A stretch of DNA of 64,000 nt from Coprinellus micaceus (lineage: Eukaryota; Basidiomycota; Agaricomycetes; Agaricales; Psathyrellaceae), in the NCBI GenBank assembly GCA_951394405.1, contig OX596336.1, forward strand, positions 3,968,001-4,032,000, in the 5' to 3' direction. The notes below the pieces were generated by a model. That model was not told the DNA's origin, ran no database searches, and saw only the letters and a program-made list of their open reading frames with translations. This document shows positions 25,506-38,791 of the stretch, piece after piece (positions within the stretch are counted from its first letter, which is position 1; each line of letters opens with the position of its first letter). Made by a program: the position numbers and the translations under genes.

Positions 25506-26130
25506 GAGAGCTTTGGACGCGAGAATATGGTGCGCGATTCCTGGTTTGGGATCGATGCTGCAGGGGTAGAACAAATGGACGTGCCTTCTATTTGCCTCCG
25601 CCAAACGGGCATGCCCAAGTCAACACGGGCGCTATAGAGCTGCGAGAGCTTGGACGCCAGAATCTGTAGCGCGATTCCTGGTCTATGATCGATGCTAGTA
25701 GGGGTAGAACGAGGGAACGTGCGCTGTAGTCGTCCCCATCAAACGGACATGCCTCGATATTCTAGAACTGCAAGAGCTTGGACACCAGAATCTGTAGCAC
25801 GATTCCTGGCCTATGATCGATGCTAGTAGGGGTGGAACAAGGGAACGTGCGTTGTAGTCGTCCCCATCGAACGGACATACCTCATTAATCACAGACATTA
25901 TGGGACTGTGAGAGCTTGGACGCCAGAATCAGCAGCGCGATACCTGGTTCATGATCGATGCTAGCTATGGAACGGAGGGGCATGCTGCTCCGCAGTTGTC
26001 CAAGCCTCCGTCAAATGAGTACACCCAAGCAAATGGAAGGTGTTCCTGAGCTACTGCAACAGGTTAACCAACAGAATGTGCAGCACGATTCCTGTCTTGT
26101 GATCGACGCTAGAAGTGGGGCCAGAAAACA
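25506..26130. repeat. Minisatellite (copy A')
   Basis: Same five-unit array as at 1461-2085, at an offset of 24045. The number and order of units are unchanged. Because such arrays tend to gain and lose units quickly, this points to a very recent duplication. Confidence 0.85.
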
Positions 26131-26369
26131 TGCGTTCCAGTGGCTGTCAGAGGCATCGAGGCCTTGTCTTCACCTTCCTTTTTGGACGGCTGCGACGCGG
26201 AGATTGCGTGAAGGGGACTGAGGAACCCTTCCCCTGGGTCACGAATACTGGTTAGATGTCAGAATGAAGCACCTAGAACCTTCGAGGACCTGTAAATGTC
26301 ATCGTCACAATGGCTGTATAGGTTGCTTTAGGGCGGCGGTGTGATGAATGAGAACAGACATACCTCATT

Positions 26370-26397
26370 GGCTCATGCGAAATTAATCGCATGAGCC
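26370..26397. repeat. Perfect 11-bp inverted repeat (copy A')
   Basis: Identical to the hairpin at 2325-2352, at an offset of 24045. Confidence 0.8.
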
Positions 26398-27091
26398 TCC
26401 GTAATCCTACTTGGGAAGGCCATCGAAGACCACGCTCACCCAGATTGCACCAGATTCACGGGTAATTAGGAATCACCCTTTCACTTGCTCCGAGAAGGGA
26501 CAATTGACGAACACTTTATCCCTTGGGAGGGGCATGAATCATGCCCACGAGTTTGTTAGGCAGACCTGTGTCGGTAGAGATGAGGATAGTAGGAGGAACG
26601 CCATCGATAAAGCTGAACCAAGTCTTGAAACACATCGACGACCAAGTTCGGGGAAGAGGCAAGAAGTTGAAGTCCGACCGTCGGGTGGATCACGCGCACT
26701 GGAGTACGTAATGATTTCACATGATCGTATGGGCGGCAGGCGGCCGCCGGATTGGGCGGAAACTCCACCACCCTCATTCAGCGAGAATCATGCATCCCGA
26801 CTGACTGCTCTAATCTTTCCGTCTCTTTCCCTCCAGCTCCCCCTTTTGTGAATTCAATCCCTCGTTCGTGTTCCCACACCTTTCAGAGCCACTTGAGCGC
26901 CGTATCCTAGGTAGACTTGAGTTTCTTTCTTTGTCCAAGACCCACCCCAGGTGAGACCACAGCCTCGAGGCAGTGGTTGTTTGGCAGTTGTTTTCATTCG
27001 AGAAAATAGTGGTGACGTTGTCAGTATCTTCTTACCTCGTCGATAGCCCGTACAAACATCGCTCCTCTCCGCTGCATTCATTCCTGAGCCA

Positions 27092-27788
27092 ATGCCCTCT
27101 GAACCCTGTCGTCGCGGTCGACGATCCTCTCGTCATGCATCGAAGGCAGCCGCCTCATCCGCTCGTCTGAACGGCGGTCGCCCATCAAAGCACAAAGCAC
27201 GGGGTGGCAGAGCGTCTTCTCCCCCAGCAGAACATAGCTCTCAGGCGAGTGTTTACTCTCCACCTCCAAGTTGGCTGCGGGGTGACTCATCGAAGTCGTG
27301 GTCTTCATATCCAGGGCACGCGCTCTCGGATGAGCTCGCACCCTTCATCCGGCGAATCCCGCGCCTCCCCTTACCTCGTGTCAGTTATGGATAGCATCGC
27401 TAGCACCAGTGTTATGGAGTACGAAATCGGCCTCCTTGTGTCGCAGGCTCTCGACAAGGTTGGAGATCTTGTCACCCACAACGGCAAGAGGATGCGCATC
27501 CACACCACCACAATGTCGAAACCCAACAGCGTCAACATCATCACTGCGCACACCACCTTGCACGGGGCATTTGCTCAGGCTACGGCCGATGCAAATTCGA
27601 TGAGGTCCACTCATCCGTCGCATCCAGCAGGGCTTCACCTTGGTGCCCGACAAATTCAGGAATTGGGTAGTTTATTCAGCCGTAATCCGGCTGCATTCCA
27701 ACCCGTCATGTTGCGGATGTGGTACTCGAATAACAAAAGGCCAGATGTTTCCGAAATAGTGTCATCTCCAACACTTCTCGTTTCTTAG
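27092..27788 (+). CDS. Possible hypothetical gene (copy A')
   Basis: Copy of the uncertain gene at 3047-3743. The same frame problem is present, so whatever explains it predates the duplication. Confidence 0.3.
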
Positions 27789-28159
27789 TCCTCAACTTCC
27801 CAGACCCCCACTCTCAAAACATTCATAACACAGACAACATGTTGTACCACCCCCTGCCCTCATCTTCTTTCCTTATGCTTTCATTACTATGCCCTCACCT
27901 GCTATTACTTATGCCACCTACTATGCATCACGAACAACTACTTACCCCCGCGGGTTTGATGCTCTCCCAAAGTCCCAACTTTCGGTATCAGAGAGTGTGC
28001 TGAATAGATGGCGGAATGCTGTGTGAATTCTTGAGGTGCGTTCCCTAGTAATCGCGCAACAAGCGGAATAGTCACTGCATATATTTAAAAGGGAGTATAT
28101 CATACCAATCTGAAAATAGGCCGGCAGGAAAAGTAATTAACGGAAAGTGAGTGGGATAT

Positions 28160-29288
28160 CTAGAGGCGAATGGTTACAACATCGCGATGATGGCACTGGT
28201 GGTAACGGGCCATGGTGCAGAATCGCCCGCAGTTGTTGCACTTGATAAGGAGCCTTGTGAGATCGGCAGGACGCATTCCCGCATTCTTCTCCATGTTTGT
28301 GAGGGCTTGGATGAGGTCAAAGCCCTCCTCTCGGGTGTTAACGGCATCACCTTCACACCGATGCTGAGAACGTCTCTCGGAGTAGATAAGATTGTCGCAC
28401 AAGCGGCATTTGCGAAAAACGCGCTTAAGCTCTGACTTCGTGACTCCATCCCCGAACAGGTACCCGAATCGCAGGAGTACGTCAAACGGCGTGAACGTTG
28501 GCCGTTCCGGATTGAACGAGGGAATATCGCAGGACGCGAGGAATCCATTGCCAACTGAAGAAACTACGGCAAGTTCAAGTTAGCATTGAACCCCAGTGTC
28601 GTGACGATCATAGGCGCTTACAAGACGGTTCAGGTGTAAATTCGTACCGGTATTCTTTGAACAGCTCTTGCGGGTCCGAGTCCGGGTCGAGGAAGGGCAA
28701 GGCTATTCAAATGTTTCGACTTTTTAGAATCAACGTTGAAGATAGCGTTCTTACCAGGCTCAAGAGTCTCGAGTGTGTCCGACGCCAAACGCCCTAGCGT
28801 CAGGTCGACGGCATTGGAGACTAAAGATGCAATAGATATTCGCCTGGGTGAGCATTCAGAAGCGAACTCCATACACGTCACCACTCACTTTCCAACCCGC
28901 CGCCGCCGCCTTGCTCATTCGAGGACGTGGGGAGAGGGGAGGGCTGCAGCTGCGAGACCCGGTGCTCGTCGTTGGGCTCCCCACCATGGCTGGCAGGACT
29001 GGAGTACACCGGAAGGAGCTCTCCCCTCTGTTGTTTCGGAGGAGTGGAATACTCCCAAAGAGGTCTCGGCGCTGGAGATGCTCGGCGCAAGGGACGAGGG
29101 GCTCTCCCATACGGGGTTGAGTGAGGAAGAAGGGCCCTCTCCCTTGCCCGGGGAACAGTAGCTGGTGTGGAGAACCGCACACGGTCGCCTCCCCCCATGA
29201 GGGACGGCGCCAAGGGTGCGACGAGGCCAGACGCGAACGTCTGGAGCCGTGAGAGAGTCGGCGTCGCAGCTGGCGTACTCGATTCCAT
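28160..29288 (-). CDS. Cys/His-rich hypothetical protein (copy A')
   Basis: Copy of the gene at 4115-5243, with the same exons and Cys/His motifs and no differences that I noticed. Both copies look equally intact, so either could be expressed. Confidence 0.6.
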
Positions 29289-30080
29289 TGGGTATGTGTG
29301 AGATGAGCGTGGGGAGAGAGACTAGTGCCAAGTGGGGGGCTGGGTTGGTGATTCTGGTGCGGGCGACGTTCCTTTATACATCGTCCACCTTCGCCGCTCC
29401 TTATGAGCGACATGGCAATATAGGTAAATCGTGGCAACGAGCTATTCGGCCTCTTCAAAGTCGACGTCTCGGGCCGACACCAACTCCCGACGGTACTGGA
29501 AAGTCATGTACGTATCGGCGCCATGGCAGAAAACAGGAGCCCAGATGACCCAGTTTCGACCGGCGGATTTGATGGGTAGGTGTTGGGTGGACACTAAGCC
29601 GGGTCGCCTGGACAGAGTGCTGTAGCTTATCCGGTTCAACACACAGAGGGTGTGGGCCCACACGACGCTCACGAAGCCCATGATCGTGGTCTAGGAACAT
29701 GCGATTTTGATCGCGTCTTCTCCGATAGCCAATCTTTGGTAGTGATCAACCCGTGTCCGGCGTCTAAAGGTATGATGCAATCAGATACAACGCTTTTCGC
29801 CTGCACGAAACTCTCCTTCCTCCTTGTTCAATGTGTCAGGCACCGAACTCGTGTTACCCATAGACATCGGCGTTGTTGCACTCGCCGTTGCCTAGAATGA
29901 AAACCTGGACATGAAAATCGGACGAGCGCTCTTCTCAGGGTGCTCCGATCAAGACAACATATATCACCGCACAAGTCCTTCATATAGCGCACCGAAGGGA
30001 ATCCTGAAGCAGGACAACCCCCTCTATCGCATCGCAAACCGTCGACTCTGACCCCAGCTATCCCCAACAGTAACGTTATC

Positions 30081-30942
30081 ATGGCGAACCCTACTGCAAG
30101 GTGTGTCTATATTTCCTAGGTTTCGAACTGCGAGGTCCAGCTGCCCAAATTTCTCCAAATCTAACTTACCCATCCAGAGTCCCAGTCCAGCAGATAACCG
30201 GGGTGCTTCCCCAGGTTATGATTGTTGTGCTCAGGCGTAGTGAAGCGCGCACAGTTCACGAGAACAACCATATCCTTCAAGGAACGAGAGTTATCATTCC
30301 CATCGATCGCAGGAGGTCCGCCATCATCTACAGCAACAATGTCAGCGATTGGAACACCGTCGCCGCCGTCGCAAAGCTCCACGTCACAACGAACACCGTC
30401 CCCTTTGTGGTGTACAACCTTCCCAAGTCCCTTCGCAAGCTAGCACAACGTGTTGGGATGTTTGTTCTCTGGGCCGTCCTTGTCGTGGTTTCCGGCGCCC
30501 TCTCTTACAAATTGGCCACCTGTGAGCGTCCTCACCACTTTCAAATGACGGATGTGGCATTTACTGAAACCCATGATAGATTTAGGGTCTCTCGCCGCTG
30601 GTTTCGTGTTCGTCAACCCCTGGCAAGCTGTTCAGAGTGGATTTACGGACTTCGTCCGTGAGTAAAGACCGCCCCTGCCACAACTCGCTCATCGCTGACT
30701 ACCGCCTTTGTTATGGCTGTTTCCTGATCTTAGTAGCCTACGCGAAATTGGGCGACATCACCCGCTTCAGTGGCCAGCTTCTTGCGAAGCACATCATCAA
30801 CTTCCTTCAACCCTACATTGGTAGGTGCGCATCTTTCCCTTGGAAGGAAATGGTCACTGATTGTCGTCGCATCACCGACTCGTCAGCCCAGGCGCCTGTT
30901 TCTGAGGGCCAGACCGCAATCGAGGGTCAAACCCAGGCTTGA
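30081..30942 (+). CDS. Membrane-protein-like hypothetical (copy A')
   Basis: Copy of 6036-6897 with the same exon structure. Its 3' end is uninterrupted here, whereas in copy A the last part is repeated again after the N gap. Confidence 0.55.
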
Positions 30943-31649
30943 ACGACCAAGCGCTGGGCGAGTTGCCATTTCTCCCTTCCTCGTAATCCTGGGCTTCTCT
31001 GTTGTACTCTTACCTCACCGTATTGCACGCATCTGTATTTGTGATTATACTATGCTTACCTGAATGACCGTCTATTCCCTTCCATCCCGTACCCCAAGGG
31101 TGTCCCCGCATCGTTGGCGAAGGCGGCTTGGCACAGCATCAGAAAGTTCGAGCTCAGCGCCATATACCGCTTGGTTCGGAATGTAAGCACAAATGAGATT
31201 TGGATTTGAAACTGCGGCCGTTGGACTTGTCCTGCGACCGGCTCTGTGCACCGCGACGGTCAGGCTTCAATCGGAGGCCCCTCGCCGACGTCGACCACAT
31301 ATATTCACCTCTGACTCTCTGTTGATGGACTTCCTGCGACGTAAAGCCTCAAAACCTCCGCTGCGGTGGAAGATTGGCGGATTTGCCTCGGAGGCGTGAG
31401 GGATCCTCATGATTTCTGCGAGGTCAGTCCTTGGGCAGTCCTCACCGATTGCGCGTTCTACTGTCCTCTGTGGGCGTGTCTATTCCGGCCTTCAAGTTCA
31501 ATGGATCAATTGAAATAGGAAGCACCTGGGATAACTACGGAGACACTTGGCAATCCGGTGGGACATGATTATGTTTGGGAGTCAGAATAAGTAGCGTGAG
31601 TGGTCCCTTTCTCGAGTATCATAGAAGCTGATGAGTACGCAGCGCCGCC

Positions 31650-34600
31650 ATGGATCTGGATGACATTGCTGGCCCTTCACTGGCGGCAGAATGGTCTCGG
31701 AAATGTGCCTGTGGAAAACGACTCTACCAACCCAACAGTTATACAAACCACATCAGAACCTGCTCTCGATACAAACGGGGTGTTGGGTCGACGCTGGAGG
31801 CGGCAAGGTCGCGCTGGAAGGAACGCCCGCCCCAGCCGAAGAAGGGTAAAGCGGCGTTGAACTCTTGGTTTGGAGATGAAGACCTCGATATCGACAAGCC
31901 CATCCGACCAGGTCCAGCCCCGCCTCAGGGTGCTAGCCCCGCTGAGGGGGGAAACGTTGTAAGCTTTGATGTATTTAGGGTGTCCTGTACTCACTCTACA
32001 ACATATATACAGCATGACGCCAGTTTCCGCCCCAGCGGAACCACTGATATGGAGGTCGAACAGGAGGCTCTCCCCCAGGCCGAGTCTGCCGAATTGGGTC
32101 GTGGTCGCCGCACGCGCAAGCCTACCAAGCACTTCAAGGATTTCGCGCTCACATCGACCATCCCCTTCCAAATACCGTCCATCCCCGCACAGAATCTCGA
32201 CACTTCAGACGAGTTGGACTCGGATAGTAGGCACGAGGCTCAGGCGCAGGAAAGCGAAGACCCAAGTCGCCCGCCTATTTATTTTGGCCCAGAGACCGAA
32301 CCCCAAGCTCGCCGTCTCACCATTTTCGACGAATCTTGTTGGAAGGAAACGGACAGAAATCCCTTTGGCCTCTACAAGAGGTACTGGACGATTGAAAAGG
32401 CACCCCACGATCCCGATTTCTACACATCTCCAGAGGATCTACAAGACGCTGTCCCAAATCCTTCGCTTACTACCGAGATAGATTGGGCCAAGGAGCTCTT
32501 CCCTTTTCCAAATCTCAACTCGTTCCTCCTTGGAGAATGGTATTGGAGCGACGGGAACGAGAAAAGCCGCGATTCGTTTCGTGACCTCATTGGGATCATT
32601 ACGAGCGACGACTTCCATCCAGACGATATCCGGGAGGCTAACTGGGGCCTCATCAACGACACTCTTGCGTCCTCAGAGTTTGACGCCCAGTCTCGGAGTA
32701 CTCTCGACTGGATGGGAGACGGAACGTCTTGGCACACTACCGCAATTCAGCTCGACGTCCCGTGCAATACCACATCCATTCAGCCCGGCCTCCACCACTA
32801 CGAGGTCCCTGACTTCCGGTATCGTCCATTGGTCCCTATCATAAAGCGACGGCTCGAGGATGCTACACGCGGCGACCAGTTCCACATTGTGCCCACGGAT
32901 TTGCGTTGGAAACCTCAAGAGGGAGGTCCTGATCTCCGCGTCTACGGGGAGCTATACAACTCCCCCGCTTTTATCAAGGCCTTTAAGGAAGTGCAGGTCG
33001 GTGCTGTTATACCTGCTGGACTTACATCTCGTGGGCTTGGGGATGGTTAGCAGATTACTGAGCTTCTTCTTCCAGAATCTCCCGCCCGAGCCGACCGAGA
33101 GCGGGCTGCCTCGATATGTCGTAGCATTGATGTTTGCTTCTGACGAGACGATGCTCACCTCGTTCGGGAGCGCAAAGATCTGGCCAGTGTACATGCTTTT
33201 CGGGAACGAGTCCAAGCACAGGCGGGCGAAGCCATCACTCAAACTCTTTGAGGAGATCGCCTACTTTCAACCGGTGGGCAGCTCAGCCTAGGCCACGTCG
33301 CCATCAAGGACCATTGCTGACACCGCCCATAGCTTCCAGACCGCTTCCAAGATTGGTACCTCGACGTGTCTGGAAAAAAGAATGTTGGGGATACCCTGCA
33401 TACCTTCCTCAACCGAGAACTCTTCCATGCACAATGGAAGATCCTACTCGACGACGACTTCGTTCATGCATATCGTTACGGAATTGTCGTAGACTCTTTC
33501 GATGGAAAGCGTAGACGCTTTTACCCCCGGGTGCTGACATATTCAGCCGATTATCCGGAACGGTACGTCTTCTACTCCCATCCTTTCCAGTGCTTTCTGT
33601 CTCAGAAGCTCGCCGTACCTCAGGGCTGCCGTCGTAAGCATCAGGAGCATGGGCGACCACCCGTGCCCCAGGTGTTTAGTCTCTGATACCGATATTCACG
33701 ACATGGGAAGCAACGCTGACCGAGCAATTCGAGAAGAGCAACGTAGACAAGATAACATTGACAGGAAGAAAAATATCAAAGAAGCCCGCGAGATCATATA
33801 TACGGACAATCTCAGTGTGAACACCAAGAAGGTAGAAGCACTCTTGAAGCCGACATCGCTGGTGCCGACCAGGGTAAGTCCAGTGCTAATCCTTTGTTTG
33901 TTCTCCCAATTGGTCCTGGGCTAATGACATGGGCGCTGCCACCCCAGAATGCCTTCTCGGAACGTCTCTCAGATTTCGGCCTCGATGTATATCACATCGT
34001 GGCTGTGGACATACTCCATGAGGTGGAAATAGGCGTGTGGAAGTCGCTGTTCATTCACCTTCTTCGTCTCTTAGAAGCCACTGACAAGTCGAAGCTGAAT
34101 GTTCTTAACACGAGGTAAGTCGCCGTTTAATCGAGTTAAAACGACGTCATCTCTCCCGGGTAGTGATGTTCTGTTCCTACCCTCTAGGTTTCGCGATGTT
34201 CCGGGTTTTGGGCGCGACACCATACGTCGTTTCGGCAACAACGTCTCTGAGATGAAGCAGTTCGCTGCCCGAAACTACGAAGATCTGCTACAGGTTCGCT
34301 TTCAACCATACTATCATATCATTCCGTGCCAGACGATTCTAAACTCTCCACCTTGTGCCAGTGTGCAATTCCCGCTTTCGAAGGCTTACTTCCGGGAGAC
34401 CACGACGGACGAGTTCTCGATCTCCTCTTCGTCTTCGCCCACTGGCATTCTCTGGCAAAGCTGAGGCTCCATACGGATGCCACGCTCGCCATTTTAGATG
34501 ATTGGACAACCATTCTCGGGGACGAGTGTCGAAGCTTCGTATCGGCAACATGCAAAGTGTTCGAGACTCAAGAGCTGAAACGCGAGTACCAGTCCAGAAA

Positions 34601-36497
34601 ACGCAGAGAAGCTCGGAAGAAGTCCACGAAAAGGGGGAAAGCCGTCGCATCGAGCCACCCAGACCCACCAACGACTCGAGAGATAGCGAACCTTGACACC
34701 ACGGAGGGTGACGGTGCGTGAACTTGTGTCAAATCTGGGTTCGCGGATCGCGCTGATGGGCACGTCTTTTGTATGCGTCCCTGTTTCGAATGGTATGCCG
34801 CTTTGCCTGCGGTTTTGGAGATAGAAGGTAATGTTTGAGAGCTCCCCTCCCTTATGACCCACCCTTTCTGACAGAACCGGTTTGAGCAGGGCGAAAATCG
34901 AAGACTTGGAATATCAATACCCCAAAATTCCACTCACTTGGGGACGTCCCCTCCTACATCCGGATGTTTGGGACGACGGACTCATATTCGACGCAGCTGG
35001 TGAGCCATTTTGAGTTCATTGGAACTAAACCTCGTATAACCTTCAAAGCAAGTCAGAACATTTCCACCGGTTTCCCAAGTCACGATACAAGCGCACGAAC
35101 AAAAGAAATGCTCCATTCCAGATATCCCGCATCCAGACTCGTCAAGCACGGATCCGTAAACTTCGGAGAAACCTCATTCCACCAACAGAAGAAGGGACAT
35201 TGGACGCGGACGGGTTCTCAACGCTCCCCTACTTTATCGGCAAGTCCCAGAACCAGCCATTGCAGTTGTCGCGCTTTCTATTTCTCAATTCCGGGGATCA
35301 CGCGGTGAAGGTGTGTGGTATATTTCAGGTCTAGTGTTGCGACATAGTTGGAGAGCTAAGTCTCGACCGAAGGATTTCATGCCGAAGCTGAAACGCCACC
35401 TACTTCCTCGGATCATTGAGAAGCTCTTGCAGGAGGCGAAGCTATCGCCAGAGGACCATCCCACGGCTCTACCTATCCTCAAGAAGATGGCTGGCGAACC
35501 TGAGGCACTAACCGACATTCACTTCAACCACCTCTTTATTCATTCAGAACGTATCTACCAGCATTCCATCGCCCAATTCAACTTTACCACGTACGACTGC
35601 CGACGTGACCAAGATACCCTCAATGCAGCCACCTCACGCCGCGACTTGATCTGCTTTGCGGAAGAATCGCCATTTCCAGACCCCGAAGAAGAAAGGTCTA
35701 CCGCATCCGGAGCTACGACAGAGCAAAAACGATTTGCCTATGCACGACTTCTTGGAAATTTTCACGCCAATATTGTCTATCTCGGCCCGGGAACGCTCGA
35801 CCACAGGCAACGCCGTCTCGATTTCCTATGGATTCGCTGGTATCGCCCCGACGACCTTCAATCGCCGGAGACGAGGATATGGGCATCTCGGCGTCCTGAA
35901 ATCGTTTCCTTTGTGCCTCTTACGGATCCTTTGGCCTGCGACTTCCTCGATCCCTCCAGAGTCGTGCGCGCTGCACACGTCATCCCCAGATACTCTGCGG
36001 GGAAACGTTACTCACCTGCGGACCATGACATCCGAATTTTCTCCCAGTGGGCCAACGATAAGGAAGAGTGGTTAGAATACTACGTTAACCCGTGAGTTTA
36101 CTTCATCCTCTTCTCGGCGAGGCTCATGGACATGGTTAGGTTCGCTGATCGCGACATGATGATGAGGTTTCATTGGGGTTTGGCAGTCGGACATGCCTAC
36201 TCTCACCCCGAAACCAATGCCACGCCCGCAAGCCCGGCTGCAGGCATCACTGCGCCCCGGTTACCAGAAGACCACATGGAAGTCGACATCAATACTCTCA
36301 GCGAACCCGGGGAAGGCTCAGCGTCAACAAAACATTCCTGTGGCGAGCCTCCTTCCGAGGAAGAGACAGATTCCGACGATTCAGCCTACGATAGGCCCGA
36401 CGAGGACAGCGGAAGGTCGAGCTGGAATTCGGAGAGTGAAACTGAGCAATGGGATACAGATAGTCGAGATGGGGACTCTGAAGATCTTGACTTATAG
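31650..36497 (+). CDS. Plavaka-type DNA transposase (copy A')
   Basis: Second complete copy of the transposase gene, with no gap or repeat nearby. It has the same introns and motifs as 9358-14205, including the N-terminal CACGKRLYQPNSYTNHIRTC finger and the C-terminal FADRDMMMRFHWGLAVGH. I noticed no coding difference. This is the cleaner copy to use as the reference gene model. Because the copies share long flanks on both sides, the transposon was probably carried by the larger duplication and did not transpose between the two sites. Confidence 0.93.
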
Positions 36498-36759
36498 GTA
36501 GTCGTCAAGATGTCTGGCTGCATATCATGTTGACTCGGGGGCATTCTGAAATCGCTAGAGGCTCTTTCCCTTGCCAGACCCGGTTTCCGTTCGGCGGGTC
36601 AAGTGGGGGCAACTCGGAAGATAGTCGTCACCCCGAGACTTCCGTAGATCCAGCGAGGTACAATGCTTTGGCTGTTCTGGTCTAGACGCCAGTGTGCGCG
36701 AGGATTTTCCGATTAACTAGATTAAGCTAAGCAATCGTCCGTCCAGCGTGTTTCGTGAC

Positions 36760-38112
36760 ATGCTGCCTCTTCAAGCTCAAACACACCACTGCGAACCCCT
36801 CCGACTCGCCTCCTTACTACAAGTTCTCGGGCTGGGAAGTGTGTTGGGATTCAACGCTTCGGAAGCGCCACCAGGTATGTCTCACCCTCTCTTGGAATAA
36901 TCTTGGCAACAGAGCTTACGGTGGATGAAGGCTCGGACGGCCAACTGATTTGTGTCCCAATCATCACAGTACTTCTCACTGTTGCTCTTGGGACTTTAAC
37001 GCCGGGGCATGACGGGCTCCGACAAGCTCTCGGTATGTCTCAACGTCATTTAAGTACCGAACTATGCCGTCGCATTGTTTTCCCGGAGTTCAGGGCATCA
37101 ACGTTTACACCCTACAGGATCGGGAAACATTCTTTTGTTTCCCTCCGTGGAACAACTTCAAAGGTTGTTTTTCCCAAGGCCAACGGTGCACCGGTCTCCA
37201 CTCGTATGTCTGTTGCCATTTCCTCCTCTTTATCCCTTTCTAATTTCCAATTCAAATGACTTGGAAATCACTTCGCTCCTACAGCCACCTTCCTACGCGC
37301 AATGGATGGTGTGGACTTGGTCCATGCAGCCGAGGGCCATACCGCTCCGAATACATCCAGCAGAATACGGTCACCTCATATTGAAGAAGTTACGGGCTGG
37401 CATACTGGATCGAGGGCAAGTTTCGATGACGAGGGCGATGTATGAGCCAAGCCAACAGGCTGGCACTGCAAGGAGTTCGGTAGGGATGCCGCCAGTAGTA
37501 CAGTCAGAGTAAGTTTCACCTTCAAGTCCAATGTTGGTCTCATCCAAATCGTCGAGTGTGCTGAGCCTATCATATAGGGGACGCTTAAAGGGCGCTCAGA
37601 GGCTATCGCAAGGGGACGATATGAACATCATGGCAACCCTCCAGCTGCGGCTGATTCTAGCGCCCATCAGACACCCCCCACTTCCGACATTTGGATACCC
37701 TATTCTGCAAGCTCTTCAGAACAGCGCGGCAAACGTGGGCGCCTTCAACTCGACCGTCACTCTTTTCTGTCGGCTGGATGGCGCTCAACCTCGCGTTGTC
37801 GCTAAGCTTGCCTTCGTCCGAATACACACTATCTTCGGCGATGCACCATCCCTAGTGCCCGCAACGGCAGTCCCCACAAGGCGATCTTGGAGTTGCGGCT
37901 GGTGTCGGTCTTGCCCGAGGCTCCCACTGGCGCGGCAAGATGTCTTTGCTAACAGGCGAGAGTCCTACTCGAGCCCGTCGGAGTCCAGGTCGGACGTGTA
38001 TGAGTCCTCCGAGAATGAGGAAGGGATAATTGTCGCACAAGCACGACTCGCGCCCGTGAGTGATGATGGTAGCTTCGATGAGGGCATGTGTGGGAGGTCA
38101 CTATCTCTGTGA
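36760..38112 (+). CDS. Spliced hypothetical gene after the transposase (copy A')
   Basis: Copy of 14468-15820. One amino-acid change was noticed: 37298 C versus 15006 T gives Ala in place of Val in PPSY(V/A)QWMVW. The intron sites are unchanged. Confidence 0.5.
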
Positions 38113-38791
38113 AACTGTGAATATGAGCTGTAGGCTATATTGGAATGGAATGGATTGTGCGAACGGGATCACCAGATGTTATGATTGGGCGGCATGCTCA
38201 GCGTGCAGCAGCTGAACATTCTTAATTGGGCGTCAGGCCTTGTCCGGGGACATCAGAACTGCTGAATTTTAGCATTCAAAAATCATCCCTTTCCCAACCG
38301 GTCCAATTAAGCTGAGGCTGCGCATCTGGCTCATGGTATTATCGTAGTATTGTCAACCAACCATCCAGCATACACCTGGGAAGGTGCAGCTTGTCAGATA
38401 GGATAGGAGAGCGAGAATATGACCATGGCTTGACAATTTGATGTGAAACAGCCCCAATACTTACGGAACCTGAGCGAGAAGGATATCAATGAGAATCCGA
38501 TGACCTTGGACCTTCAACGTGTATCAGGCTGTATCAGGGTGCTCGGGTGGGATAAGCGGACCAATTGCGCTCAACAAGGACCGTCCCGGCGGCTGCCTGA
38601 CACTGCGAAAGTCATACCTTATCTGGCGATCTCTGAGATGTCGGACGTCTAGCCCTTGATCAAGACTATCCAGGAAAGCAAGCCAAGGCAAATTCTCCTG
38701 ATGTTCGCCATGCACGCAAGACCGAAGTGGTGAGTACTTGGTCTTGGCCAGTTTTCTACAAACGATGATGTTTCTTCACCCTTGCCTTCAG

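Larger units (their letters stand above)
24046..38703. repeat. Large direct duplication, copy A'
   Basis: This is the second copy of the segment at 1-16411 and has no N gap. Its left part runs continuously into the body of a serine/proline-rich gene at 20974-24221, so the true left border may lie further left. Its right border, after 38703, leads into the single-codon-exon gene. The same point in copy A leads into a ubiquitin-like-domain gene. The two flanks share only GATG at the breakpoint. Confidence 0.96.

Noticed and set aside
1..38703. Long terminal repeats of a giant retroelement
   Set aside because: The copies contain several spliced host-like genes and a DNA transposase gene. The region between them has no reverse transcriptase or integrase.
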